NCBI GenBank assembly: GCA_045637525.1
Contig: JAZTZP010000069.1
Coordinates: 1 to 54,084, forward strand
DNA length: 54,084 bases
DNA from: JAZTZP01 sp045637525
GTDB lineage: Bacteria; Bacillota; Clostridia; UBA1381
Direction of reading: 5' to 3'
Of this stretch, positions 26,601 through 33,485 are shown one piece after another; the stretch's first letter is position 1; each line of letters opens with the position of its first letter. A program made the position numbers and the translations under genes. The notes under the pieces were generated by a model. The model was not told the origin of the DNA, made no database searches, and saw only the letters and a list, made by a program, of their open reading frames with translations.

Positions 26601-28696
26601 CAAACTATGCAAATGTTGCCTTTGCTGTAACAGATAACGACGGCGGATTTGTTGCGATGGCTACAAAGAGTATGTCGGCAGTAGAAGAATTTGAAGGCAA
26701 TCTCTTCTCAACAGAAGGCTCAAACGATACGGGCTTGTATTCTATTACATTTACTCCGTATGCAAATGTAACAGCTGAAAATCCGACCGTTGAAAGTATT
26801 GTAGCAGGCGGAATTGCTTCTGCAAGCTTTGAAATTTATAACGGCGGACTTGATACGATAGACGGTCTTGAAGTTGAAATCAGTGATGCAAACGGTAATG
26901 CAATCGACATTTCACAGAATGTTCCCGAAGCAATAACGCTTATCGGCGGAGAACGTAAAGAAATTGCGTTTGTCATTCCTGTAGCTGAGGATGCAAATGA
27001 AGCAGGCTTTACAGCTGTTGTTAAGGATAAAGACGGCAATGAGCTTGATACAATAACACATTCTGACAGCGAGGCAAGAATCCTTGATGTTGTAAGCTTT
27101 AATGCAGAAATAACAGAACGTGGAATTATCGAATACAATGCTATTGTAAAGAATAACAGAACTGTGGCAAGCGGAGCAAAAACCTTTAAGGTATCTGCCG
27201 GAGAAACAGAGCTTTGCACTGTCGATGTAGATTCACTGAAACCGGACGAAACAAAGGAACTCAGTGGTGAAATAGCATTTATTTATGATGAGCTTTTCGA
27301 AAGCACTCAGAATGAAGATGGTAGTGTAAGTGCAGAGGCTGTTCTCACAGCAACGGCAGGAAACGAAAATCTGACCGAGACTGTTTCCCTCTTTGCAAGT
27401 GCAGAGCAGATGGCAAGAATGAATGCCGTAACTGATGTTTCATTTGCAACAACCGGAAATATAGCTCTTGGCATAGGCAAGTATTGTGATTTATCAGCAA
27501 CAATAACTGCAGATAATTACAACGGAAGATATGAGGATAATAACGAAGATGAAATAGCGGCTCAGGGTGTAACCGTTAAATATATGAGCAGCAACGAAGG
27601 CGTAGCAAAAGTATATGAAAGCGGTTATGTTGAAGGAATATCAAATGGCAGTGCTACAATTACTGCACTTCTGATGCCGGCAGACAGCACATACGACGGT
27701 GTGAATTATCAAAGTGATTATCCGACATTGCCGAATGAAGCGATTAAACCATACACCTTCACCGTGAATGTAGGAAAGAGTTCCGGCTCAGGCGGTGGCG
27801 GAGGCGGTGGCGGTGGAACAACCACCTATACCGTTAAACTTGACACCGGTGATGGTATGTCTGAAAGTGTAATGGTTAATCGAAACAGCACCATTGACTC
27901 CATTAAAATACCGACGAAAGAAGGATATGAGTTTGATGGCTGGTACACAGATGAAGCACTCACAATTAAAGCGGATCCTGCGGCAAAGATAACATCAAAT
28001 ACTACACTTTATGCAAAGTGGACAGAAAAATCAGCAGATGAAACAACTGATGAAACAACTGATGAAACAGCTTGGGTAAATCCGTTTGAAGATGTTGACA
28101 CTAAAGACTGGTTCTATGACACTGTAAAATATGCTCATCAAAACGGTTTGATGAACGGCACTACTGAAAACTCATTCTCACCGGATGACGATTTAACAAG
28201 AGCAATGCTTGTGACTATTCTCTATCGTGCAGAAGAAGAAACGGAGTTTGAAGTTGCATCTGACTTTACAGATGTTGCAGAGGACGCATATTATGCGAAT
28301 GCCGTAGCATGGGCAAACGAAAACAGTATTGTAATGGGTATCTCTGATACAGAATTTGCGCCTGATGTTCAGATTACAAGAGAACAGATTGCCACAATTT
28401 TATATCGTTATGCAGTTTATAAAGGCATTGATGCCGTTACAATGGAAGAAAATCTGCACTTTGAGGATGCCAATGAAATTTCTGAATATGCAATTTCTGC
28501 TATGAACTGGATAGTAGGTCAGGAAATTATCAAAGGATATGAGGACAATACAGTAAAACCTCAAAACAACGCAACAAGAGCCGAAGCAGCTACTATGCTT
28601 AAGAGATTTATTGAAAAACTCGAAGCTATTGCAGAGGCTGAAGCAAATGCTCAGACAGACGCTGAAGCAGATGCTGAAACACAAGTAACAGAATAA
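20603..28696 (+). CDS. Giant SLH-domain surface protein with Calx-beta-like and Ig-like modules
   Basis: A 2697-aa exported protein. The signal peptide is residues 1-29 and ends IFA without a lipobox. Calx-beta-like modules occupy about 50-430, interrupted by an acidic insert. A dockerin-like calcium loop (DINRDGRLTQDEQ) is near 922. A charged Asp/Lys/Glu segment lies at about 1260-1330. A long repeat-like region with SxDG-type loops spans about 1540-1900 and might be a beta-propeller. CARDB- and Big2-like domains lie at about 2050-2360. A glycine run, an InlB/Flg_new repeat (EGYEFDGWYTDEALT) and three SLH domains (about 2490-2670) end it. The SLH domains should dock on pyruvylated wall polymer. 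The start overlaps the Lgt-like gene as ATGA after AGGAGG. No enzymatic domain was recognised. Confidence 0.88.
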   Translation: MRKHFFRRFLASVLSLSMLISVFPQTIFAYNGYDEEALIAELEGYSNEYPDGAFAFYNSQLEASEGDGSLYIDIVRMGGMEGEASVTFKAIDVSAVYGKDYTLSVDEGFFITRELEQDYDAQPIVDLIAETTENAVIGEEQAAPETPENVIELGVSSEDGIVDVNEIIADDADDVVSEDTDEEPVVETEQEETKGLRAAWSDSTGKHSNRKSWQEVAGGDNAEAAALANEMSENNGYIAEFAQGLPGTEYTLQFDDCEYLKRIKVKLTDDDISETDEQVILVLMDESGAELAKPNTAYLNISDNDENEQVVFSLPDGAITVLPEEGYAYINVERISGIEKFASVIIGTGAITAEPGKDYEAGSIEVIFPQGVTSRTIKVPVYDMNRTEDVTFAVAIDTESAFADSATSSVAVTIKGDGEPKASEKTEISLMSAEEETDETLELFASTDATNVNKKINSPSSGTNFGSAVEVSKLDLRNATQIDVEYAASGSYDYTYQVTEGSGCDKKTVNKTGTRTGKEAELWVASHKVKLPSDKTSVTIHLDKNDRYNNQAVSVKVRRTEEGHNGTVDYTIKKITVHYEDIVITVDNSRYDGYNTYTEKVYEAGGTKTANGLTYNVGNTIMLGEGKVKGNTSYTAQKYSDVVTFSINAPSDNEKTTQDIKPVEGKNVYLAGWQVYNRSRNMYDDEIIRPDSMSLETLYKKYGHNTNFQIRPVIYPYASLVRFNNSHPGYLAYTNNISNGQEIKATMLDTLIITGVGINNSGYAVESFVINAFYDTNLHGTSGTKRANNSDEIRNYDKEQIKNYLDKNTEGTYKVNKISNSADSGKVILLPDCEAIYLDMAYTQPKIEVMYNPADSAPTENKENGAVFYYDAETPENSITGDWQTPMTIMPVNFGTLYNINTSYSDSSEGGISNYKTVWQDFTGDINRDGRLTQDEQNLLFQYKLDRNSATGDVFTYNPRVTNSLLYYYFTTRTLARAPGYIDGTVLLKEYPIFGSEDVTYTPINGAAVTVDGISVATGYDENYGGINGTGGDGYFSVSDRSFVSGESHRVNIVYGALSAAASQNVNVTQQYILDAYDTISVSSAARAKNGEQLDVDDLMYNDDANYTLSFVTKSANSALVATKAVLKFYRRDGSYVTEKEYSSTGELTGIFDCTFNPKTLGLPAGGKITVTFTDNEGTTYFEHNTGIYLMQSLGAVSLITSFSGKAAPVLQVIGTISSAFNFGWDGNLDTDNSGEIGDFGNYSITTADNKKVMTLGLEFATESDDEDGDDESDEPSKGDDKKGKTKEDVKKAAEADGSTSEGQQAKKEAAQSTEDGKNTAKSEVAVGYSVEFSFGVTLTLAASENEEHKGEWYFEEFMIVINAGAGISVSKSFVTPIGIPIILGASIGVNGQAIVVVERRLGSPEYYMADLTSNSLGSVNLINSGQSLSDYMYVYGDFTVAPYITLSAGVGIDEINITLNGDATFTFNYNTKTDDGSGKVDFSCWLSIAILFFNADFNLGSASVSLFSEGATLYESLDTFKVSDREYLANRGSWNGEDGEISLFAVSDMQENELLHGINPNTDTQLAALEGGKYIAVFVDDVPSRNAENSMVVHYSVYDGSSWSEPEIIDDDGTMDDSPVIHDLENGKLFIAWSSANEEFDAESEMLDVLNARDIQGVFVDKATGEMSEVIDITKETDDDVYADNDVQVAYDKESEMLMIYYTKSEYYASDGDAGVYGDAVYPYDVITYRMYDMKTGEFVDMGDSPEGDWYGQVLLDLAPTVMVNETLDENGYWVEQPEITEYAGEVDPIVIESDAISYNGLSLFAYTLDYDADKSTTNDRDVFMQIYNFSENSVSHPIMITSNDVEEKSLHFERIGGGITFLSYVSDGCVKMFDVSSNISQESVTKEDITNDGISYYYLDKSQDSGYIPEMVAIQATGGGDYSGEQEIVDFDIRTGEKYFYIMFTERTTKLKEGIEPGSEEAALKENNLVETQVYMTRYDIENGVMTNPVAVTEEEGANYANVAFAVTDNDGGFVAMATKSMSAVEEFEGNLFSTEGSNDTGLYSITFTPYANVTAENPTVESIVAGGIASASFEIYNGGLDTIDGLEVEISDANGNAIDISQNVPEAITLIGGERKEIAFVIPVAEDANEAGFTAVVKDKDGNELDTITHSDSEARILDVVSFNAEITERGIIEYNAIVKNNRTVASGAKTFKVSAGETELCTVDVDSLKPDETKELSGEIAFIYDELFESTQNEDGSVSAEAVLTATAGNENLTETVSLFASAEQMARMNAVTDVSFATTGNIALGIGKYCDLSATITADNYNGRYEDNNEDEIAAQGVTVKYMSSNEGVAKVYESGYVEGISNGSATITALLMPADSTYDGVNYQSDYPTLPNEAIKPYTFTVNVGKSSGSGGGGGGGGGTTTYTVKLDTGDGMSESVMVNRNSTIDSIKIPTKEGYEFDGWYTDEALTIKADPAAKITSNTTLYAKWTEKSADETTDETTDETAWVNPFEDVDTKDWFYDTVKYAHQNGLMNGTTENSFSPDDDLTRAMLVTILYRAEEETEFEVASDFTDVAEDAYYANAVAWANENSIVMGISDTEFAPDVQITREQIATILYRYAVYKGIDAVTMEENLHFEDANEISEYAISAMNWIVGQEIIKGYEDNTVKPQNNATRAEAATMLKRFIEKLEAIAEAEANAQTDAEADAETQVTE

Positions 28697-28726
28697 AAAT
28701 ATATTGGTAGAAAGGAGAAAACAAAA

Positions 28727-28879
28727 ATGTCAGAAGAAAAGAAAAATGTTCAGACAGAGGAAAAAGAAGCAAAGGAAATTAACCTTGATGAACTTGAAGA
28801 AGTTACCGGTGGCAGCTTGAGAGATGCAAATAAAAAGAAGACATCCTCAATAAGTGATAACACAAGAAGTAAAATCTAA
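28727..28879 (+). CDS. Double-glycine leader peptide, 50 aa
   Basis: A small ORF with AAAGGAG 9 bases before its ATG. It has a charged leader ending in NLDELEEVTGG, a textbook C39 peptidase site (Leu at -7, Val at -4, Gly-Gly at -2/-1). Cleavage after Gly29 gives SLRDANKKKTSSISDNTRSKI: 21 aa, basic, Ser/Thr-rich and without Cys. This is the best candidate substrate for the exporter at 8016. The core is short and hydrophilic, so a signalling or modified peptide is as plausible as a bacteriocin. It sits 30 bases after the surface protein gene and just before a strong hairpin. Confidence 0.82.
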   Translation: MSEEKKNVQTEEKEAKEINLDELEEVTGGSLRDANKKKTSSISDNTRSKI

Positions 28880-28891
28880 TTGGACACACTG

Positions 28892-28925
28892 ATCGGGGGC
28901 AAGGAAAAAAATCCTTGCCCCCGAT
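28892..28925 (+). terminator. Strong 14-bp hairpin after the leader peptide gene
   Basis: A perfect stem, ATCGGGGGCAAGGA (28892-28905) with TCCTTGCCCCCGAT (28912-28925), encloses an A6 loop. Only two T residues follow, so it may be a weak terminator, an mRNA 3'-end stabiliser or a processing site. It lies 12 bases after the peptide stop and 18 before the subtilase start. It could set different expression levels on its two sides. Confidence 0.65.
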
Positions 28926-28943
28926 TGGCATAAGGAGAAGACA

Positions 28944-30365
28944 ATGAAGTGTATTAAAATGAACTTTCTTTTGATTTTAGTGCTTATGCTTATGTTTACA
29001 TATCCTTCATATGCCGAAGAACTGTCGGAAGGATATATTGTTAAACTGTCAAGTAATGCAGTTGTTCTGTTTTCGGCAGAGAATGATGAGATAACTCAGC
29101 TTGGAGATGGATATTACAGAGCGGAAAGTATGGAAGCTGTTTATGAAATGTTTTCACACAAAGATATAGAAGCTTTATTCCCGGACTATCAACTCGAATT
29201 GTTCGATGCAGAATATCCGAATGTAACAAGTGACGAAAAAATAAACGAACAATGGAATTTGGATTTGATTTACGCTGATACTGCGAGAGAAAAGGGCATT
29301 TTCGGAAAAGGAGTAAAGATAGCGGTTCTTGACAGCGGCTTAAATACGGCTCATGCTGATTTGAAACAGGCTAACATTATGCAAGGCTATAATTGCATTG
29401 CAAATGCCGGAGATGTAACCGATATCTCTGATAACTATGGGCATGGAACGAATGTGTGCGGAATTATTGCATCACAAACAGATAACCAGACAGCTATTGC
29501 AGGTATCGCTAATGAAGCATATATTATACCCTTGAAAATAACAAACGGAAAAACCTTGCCGTTGTCGAATATATATACAGGAATAAAAAAAGCCATAGAA
29601 CTTGATTGTGATATAATTAATTTGAGTTTGGGCGGTGCCTTAACGGACGCAGCTGCCATCAATGAATTTAAAGGTTGGATTGACAAGGCAAATGATGCCG
29701 GTATTATCGTAATAGCCGCGGTCGGTAACGGAGGTACAAGCCTGAACTATCCGGCTGCATTTGATAATGTTATAGGTGTTGGATCGGTAGATAAAAATAA
29801 AGTTGTTTCATACAAGTCACAGTATAACGAAAGTGTGTTTGTTGCAGCTCCGGGTGTTAATATATTGACTCTGTCAAAGAACGGCAGGACCGGGACAAGC
29901 ACAGGAACATCGCTGGCAACCCCACATGTTACGGCAGCAGTTGCTTTAATAAAAGAATTAAAACCCGACTGCAGCTTAAATGAGATAAAGGAAATCTTAG
30001 AAAGCACATCGGCAGATTTAGGTGATACCGGGTATGACATTTATTACGGTCATGGTTTGTTAAATATAAAAAGCATACTTGAGAGACTGCATGAATATGT
30101 GCCGGATGTAGTTGTTTCGCAGGGAATGAAGGATGGTGTAAACAGAATTCATATACACAATAACACCGGCGAAACGATTACTGCTGATGGATATTTTGTG
30201 AAGTATCAGGATAATCAACTGCTTGATTTGAATATATTACATAGTATCGGATTAAATCCCGGCGTCACAAGCAATTTCTTCAGTAATGAATATGATTGTT
30301 TTATGTTATGGAACAGCAAATTAGTTCCATATACCAAAAAATACATTTTTGAAAAAGATAAATAA
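28944..30365 (+). CDS. Secreted subtilisin-like (S8) serine protease
   Basis: A 473-aa exported protease. The signal peptide spans residues 1-24 (ending SYA) and a propeptide-like region runs to about 100. The S8 catalytic domain has Asp130 in AVLDSGLN, His167 in GHGTNVCG and Ser323 in GTSLATPH. A C-terminal region of about 90 residues has no recognised domain. AAGGAG precedes the start. Its position directly after the leader peptide suggests a role in final trimming of the exported peptide, or in processing the giant surface protein. Both are inference. The propeptide lacks a clear I9 signature. Confidence 0.88.
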   Translation: MKCIKMNFLLILVLMLMFTYPSYAEELSEGYIVKLSSNAVVLFSAENDEITQLGDGYYRAESMEAVYEMFSHKDIEALFPDYQLELFDAEYPNVTSDEKINEQWNLDLIYADTAREKGIFGKGVKIAVLDSGLNTAHADLKQANIMQGYNCIANAGDVTDISDNYGHGTNVCGIIASQTDNQTAIAGIANEAYIIPLKITNGKTLPLSNIYTGIKKAIELDCDIINLSLGGALTDAAAINEFKGWIDKANDAGIIVIAAVGNGGTSLNYPAAFDNVIGVGSVDKNKVVSYKSQYNESVFVAAPGVNILTLSKNGRTGTSTGTSLATPHVTAAVALIKELKPDCSLNEIKEILESTSADLGDTGYDIYYGHGLLNIKSILERLHEYVPDVVVSQGMKDGVNRIHIHNNTGETITADGYFVKYQDNQLLDLNILHSIGLNPGVTSNFFSNEYDCFMLWNSKLVPYTKKYIFEKDK

Positions 30366-30459
30366 CACAAATCTTATTTAATGGAGTAATTATAAATGGT
30401 ACTCTTTAATCAGAGCGGTTAATACACAAGACGAATTCGTGTCAGAAAGGAAGAATATT

Positions 30460-30882
30460 ATGAATTATGAAGATATTAAGAGCATGCTAATACACAGAGA
30501 TAATATGCTTCTTTTAGATAGTGCAGAAGTTATAAATCCAATTGTTTTCGCAAAGAAGAAAATCAACGAAGATGAGTGGTTTTTAAAAGGTCATTTTCCA
30601 AACAACCCCATTGTACCGGGGATGATATTATGCGAAATTCTTGCCCAGACTGCGTGTGTATATATTGGCGAAAAGCTTAAAGAGAATCAGATTCCTGTTA
30701 TAGCATGGCTTGATAAGGTCAGATTTAAAAATCCGGTTTTTCCGGGCGATGTGTTTGAAACAAAATGTGAAATAACAAATGAACGTGCTCCGTATTACTT
30801 TGCAAAGGGTAGCGGATATGTAAAAGGAAACCTTTGCGTAAGTGCCGAATTTGCGTTTGCGATTAAAGAAACTGATAATTGA
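30460..30882 (+). CDS. 3-hydroxyacyl-ACP dehydratase (FabZ-like)
   Basis: A 140-aa hotdog-fold enzyme. The catalytic His45 in KGHFPNNPIVPGM and Glu59 in LCEILAQTA are 14 residues apart, as in FabZ. It would dehydrate the product of the ketoreductase at 15565, so it completes a KS-KR-DH set that gives unsaturated or, with a host enoyl reductase, saturated chains. An in-frame GTG at 30439 precedes the AAAGGA site, so the ATG at 30460 is chosen. It lies apart from the other acyl genes, beyond the surface protein and protease, but on the same strand. Confidence 0.87.
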   Translation: MNYEDIKSMLIHRDNMLLLDSAEVINPIVFAKKKINEDEWFLKGHFPNNPIVPGMILCEILAQTACVYIGEKLKENQIPVIAWLDKVRFKNPVFPGDVFETKCEITNERAPYYFAKGSGYVKGNLCVSAEFAFAIKETDN

Positions 30883-30885
30883 GAG

Positions 30886-31080
30886 TTGGGTACATGGACT
30901 GCGAAAATACATAAAAACATTTTGAAATCCCTGATGAAACTTATAATCAGGGTACTGCCCTTGCGGTTGAGGAATTGGCTGTCCGGTTTTGAAGTTAAGC
31001 TTTTAAAAATATTATTATATAAATATATAGAAAATGCTCAGCTGAAAGAAAATATCTTATTACCCGAATGTTACATTTAA
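30886..31080 (+). other. Doubtful ORF in frame with the FabZ-like gene
   Basis: The frame of the dehydratase continues past its TGA stop (30880-30882) for 66 codons. Its only nearby start is a TTG at 30886 with poor ribosome binding context. The encoded sequence is basic and amphipathic (KIHKNILKSLMKLIIRVL) and matches no family I know. It could be a small independent peptide, a broken C-terminal extension or chance. The rest of the gap to 31160 holds only the promoter at 31112-31140. Confidence 0.2.
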
Positions 31081-31111
31081 TGTACAGTAAGGCGAAAATT
31101 TGATTTTTGTA

Positions 31112-31140
31112 TTGACTAATAAAATTCCTTGTGGTATAAT
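31112..31140 (+). promoter_or_regulatory. Promoter of the cell wall polymer operon
   Basis: TTGACT (31112-31117), 17 bases, then TATAAT (31135-31140) with TG one base before it make a strong extended -10 promoter. It starts a new transcript 20 bases before the first gene of the glycosyltransferase/csaB operon, separating that operon from the biosynthetic array. Confidence 0.82.
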
Positions 31141-31160
31141 TATATCGGGAGGGATATACC

Positions 31161-32282
31161 ATGAAATCCGATGTCATAGAAAAAAACAGGAAACTCAAAA
31201 AAACCGAAGAAACAAAAAACTCAAAAAAACCGATTATTATCGGCTTGATTTTTGTGATTATATGTGTATTTATGGCATTTCCGCTTATAATTTTCCCTAA
31301 TAAAACCTTAGGCGAATTTAAAAAGGCTTTAAATGTTAAAGACTTTGATAAAGCATCTTTTATTTATTATGACGCCTCAAGCGAAGGAAACTTAAGAGAC
31401 AGAATGAACCAATACATTTTAGACAGCACCGATTCAATGTTTGCGGACTATAAAAACGGCAACATGGAGTTTTCGGAACTTGAAACTTATATGCAAAATA
31501 CTACCGATGAATTTAATCTTGAAGGCTTTGCAATTTACAATTCTATGGTCGAAGAGTTGCGTGCTTCATATGAAAAATATACGGAAGGTATTGACCTTGA
31601 AAAGAGCGGACAGCTCGGCAATGCAATACTTGCATATACAGAGGTTGCAGAAAACGACCCTCAGTATTTAACCGTAAAGCAAAAAATCAGCACACTTAAG
31701 GATGAGTATGAAAAATACCTGTCAGAAACACTTCCCGTACTTAAAGATAACAAGGATTTTGAAAATGCGCTTTCAGAAATAGCAATCGCTCAGGAGATTT
31801 TCGGAGAAACAAGCTATTCCTCCGAGAAAGAGCAATTTGAAGGGCTAAAAAAAGAGCATGAAAAAATGATAGCCAAAGAAAGCCAGGCAGTACATACACT
31901 GGATGCATATATTTCCAAAAAAGGCAACGGACGCGACGATTTGCTTGTTGCAGGCGTAAAAAATGCGAGCGACAAAAAGGTGAAAATGTATATTGTCGCA
32001 TTCTGCGCATATGATAAAGACGGAAAGCGTGTTCAGATGGCATCAAAGGCGACATCTGACGAGCCGGCTGATTATGTACGCTGTCAGAACAAAAACGCTT
32101 CCATAGCCCCCGGAAAAACGGGCGGTCAGAGCTACGGCTGGGCGATAAATGCCGGAACAGCAGACAAAATCTCTATTCTTGAATCGTGTATAATAAGTGT
32201 ACAATATGAAGACGGAACAAAATGGGATAATCCGTATTATGCGTTCTGGTGTAGTGATAACGGAATAATAGATAATCAATAA
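31161..32282 (+). CDS. Membrane-anchored protein, DUF5780-like C-terminal domain
   Basis: A 373-aa protein. A Lys-rich cytosolic start and one membrane helix (about residues 24-46) come first. A mostly helical external region (about 50-250), repeat-like with Glu/Lys-rich segments, follows. A beta-rich C-terminal domain (about 265-370) resembles DUF5780 (GVKNASDKKVKMYIVAFCAY). GGGAGG precedes the ATG. Function is unknown. As the first gene of the polymer operon it may be an envelope factor, but nothing in the sequence ties it to a reaction. Confidence 0.75.
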   Translation: MKSDVIEKNRKLKKTEETKNSKKPIIIGLIFVIICVFMAFPLIIFPNKTLGEFKKALNVKDFDKASFIYYDASSEGNLRDRMNQYILDSTDSMFADYKNGNMEFSELETYMQNTTDEFNLEGFAIYNSMVEELRASYEKYTEGIDLEKSGQLGNAILAYTEVAENDPQYLTVKQKISTLKDEYEKYLSETLPVLKDNKDFENALSEIAIAQEIFGETSYSSEKEQFEGLKKEHEKMIAKESQAVHTLDAYISKKGNGRDDLLVAGVKNASDKKVKMYIVAFCAYDKDGKRVQMASKATSDEPADYVRCQNKNASIAPGKTGGQSYGWAINAGTADKISILESCIISVQYEDGTKWDNPYYAFWCSDNGIIDNQ

Positions 32283-32315
32283 TATTATATAATAAAAACG
32301 AAAGGCGTGATATAT

Positions 32316-33443
32316 TTGAAACCTGATTGCAGGGTGCTTTTATCATTGATGCAGCTTGACATTGGCGGAGCAGAAACGCACGTTGTTGAGCTGGCACGCG
32401 AGCTGAAAAAAAGGGGCTTCTATGTAGTTGTAACCTCAAACGGAGGCGTTTATGAAAGTGAGCTTAAGGCTGACGGGATAAAGCACTATAAAGTACCTTT
32501 ACAAAACAAAAATCCGATGAATGTTATCCGTGCATTTTCTGCACTTAAAAATATCATAAACGATGAAAAGATAGATTTAGTTCATTCACATGCAAGAATA
32601 CCGTCGTTTATTCTCGGAAAGCTTCAGAAAAAAATGAAATTTCCGTTTGTGACAACAGCGCATTGGGTGTTTACCACAAAATTCGGGCTGAAATATATAA
32701 CCGATTGGGGCCAGCATACAGTTGCCGTCAGTGAGGATATAAAAAAATATCTCATTGATAACTATAATCTCCCGCCCGAAAATATAAACGTTACGATAAA
32801 CGGAATAGACACTGATAAGTTCAGTGCCGATACGGACTTTAGCGACATAAAGAAAGAGTTTGGCATACAGGACGGGGATAATACAATAGTATATGTAAGC
32901 CGTATGGACGAGGACAGAAGCTTTGCGGCAAAATGTCTTATTGAGGCGACACCGTATCTGGCAGAAAAAATTGAAAATCTTAAAATAATAATAGTCGGAA
33001 ACGGCAACGATTTTGAAAATGTTAAGGACCTCACCGAGGCGGCAAATACGAAAACAGGCCGTCGTGTTATACAGCTTGCCGGAGCGAGAACCGATATAAA
33101 CAAGCTTGCCGCAGCGGGTGACTTGTTTGTTGGCGTAAGCCGTGCGGCGCTTGAGGCAATGGCGTCGGAGAAGGCCGTTATAATAGCCGGAAACGAAGGT
33201 TATATAGGACTTTTTGATAAGGACAAGCTTGATGTCGGAATAGACACAAACTTCTGCTGTCGGGGCTGTGAAAACACAACAACAGAAAAGCTTCGTGACG
33301 ACATATGTGCATATTTTGCGCTTGATACATCTGAAAAACAGCGCCTGGCACAATTTTCAAGAAAGACCATAATGGAAAATTACTCTGTGAAAAAAATGGC
33401 TGATGATAATATAGCAGCATACGAAAAGGTTTTAAACCGATAA
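32316..33443 (+). CDS. Glycosyltransferase family 4
   Basis: A 375-aa GT-B glycosyltransferase. The N-terminal domain has the acceptor-side motif MQLDIGGAETHVVELA and a VHSHARIPS loop. The C-terminal domain has YVSRMDEDRSF and the sugar-nucleotide region GVSRAALEAMASEKAVI, where the usual E-x7-E motif is only partly kept. The TTG at 32316 follows AAAGGCG by 8 bases; an upstream GTG at 32307 lies within that site. It likely adds a sugar to a lipid-linked wall polymer intermediate on the cytosolic side. The donor and acceptor sugars cannot be told. Confidence 0.85.
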   Translation: MKPDCRVLLSLMQLDIGGAETHVVELARELKKRGFYVVVTSNGGVYESELKADGIKHYKVPLQNKNPMNVIRAFSALKNIINDEKIDLVHSHARIPSFILGKLQKKMKFPFVTTAHWVFTTKFGLKYITDWGQHTVAVSEDIKKYLIDNYNLPPENINVTINGIDTDKFSADTDFSDIKKEFGIQDGDNTIVYVSRMDEDRSFAAKCLIEATPYLAEKIENLKIIIVGNGNDFENVKDLTEAANTKTGRRVIQLAGARTDINKLAAAGDLFVGVSRAALEAMASEKAVIIAGNEGYIGLFDKDKLDVGIDTNFCCRGCENTTTEKLRDDICAYFALDTSEKQRLAQFSRKTIMENYSVKKMADDNIAAYEKVLNR

Positions 33444-33485
33444 TATTTTTTTCATTGATTCATTGAAAGGAAATAAACTGTAATT

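Noticed and set aside
20603..28696. Frameshift or gene fusion within the giant surface protein
   Set aside because: The frame is open throughout, the module order is sensible, and no internal ribosome binding site with a signal peptide was seen.
28727..28879. Lanthipeptide, sactipeptide or lasso precursor
   Set aside because: The core has no cysteine, and no LanM/LanBC, radical SAM or lasso cyclase gene is in the window.
30396..30422. 8-codon ORF with a GGAG site upstream of the FabZ-like gene
   Set aside because: It is too short to support, and no attenuator-like pairing was seen; it could still be a leader peptide.
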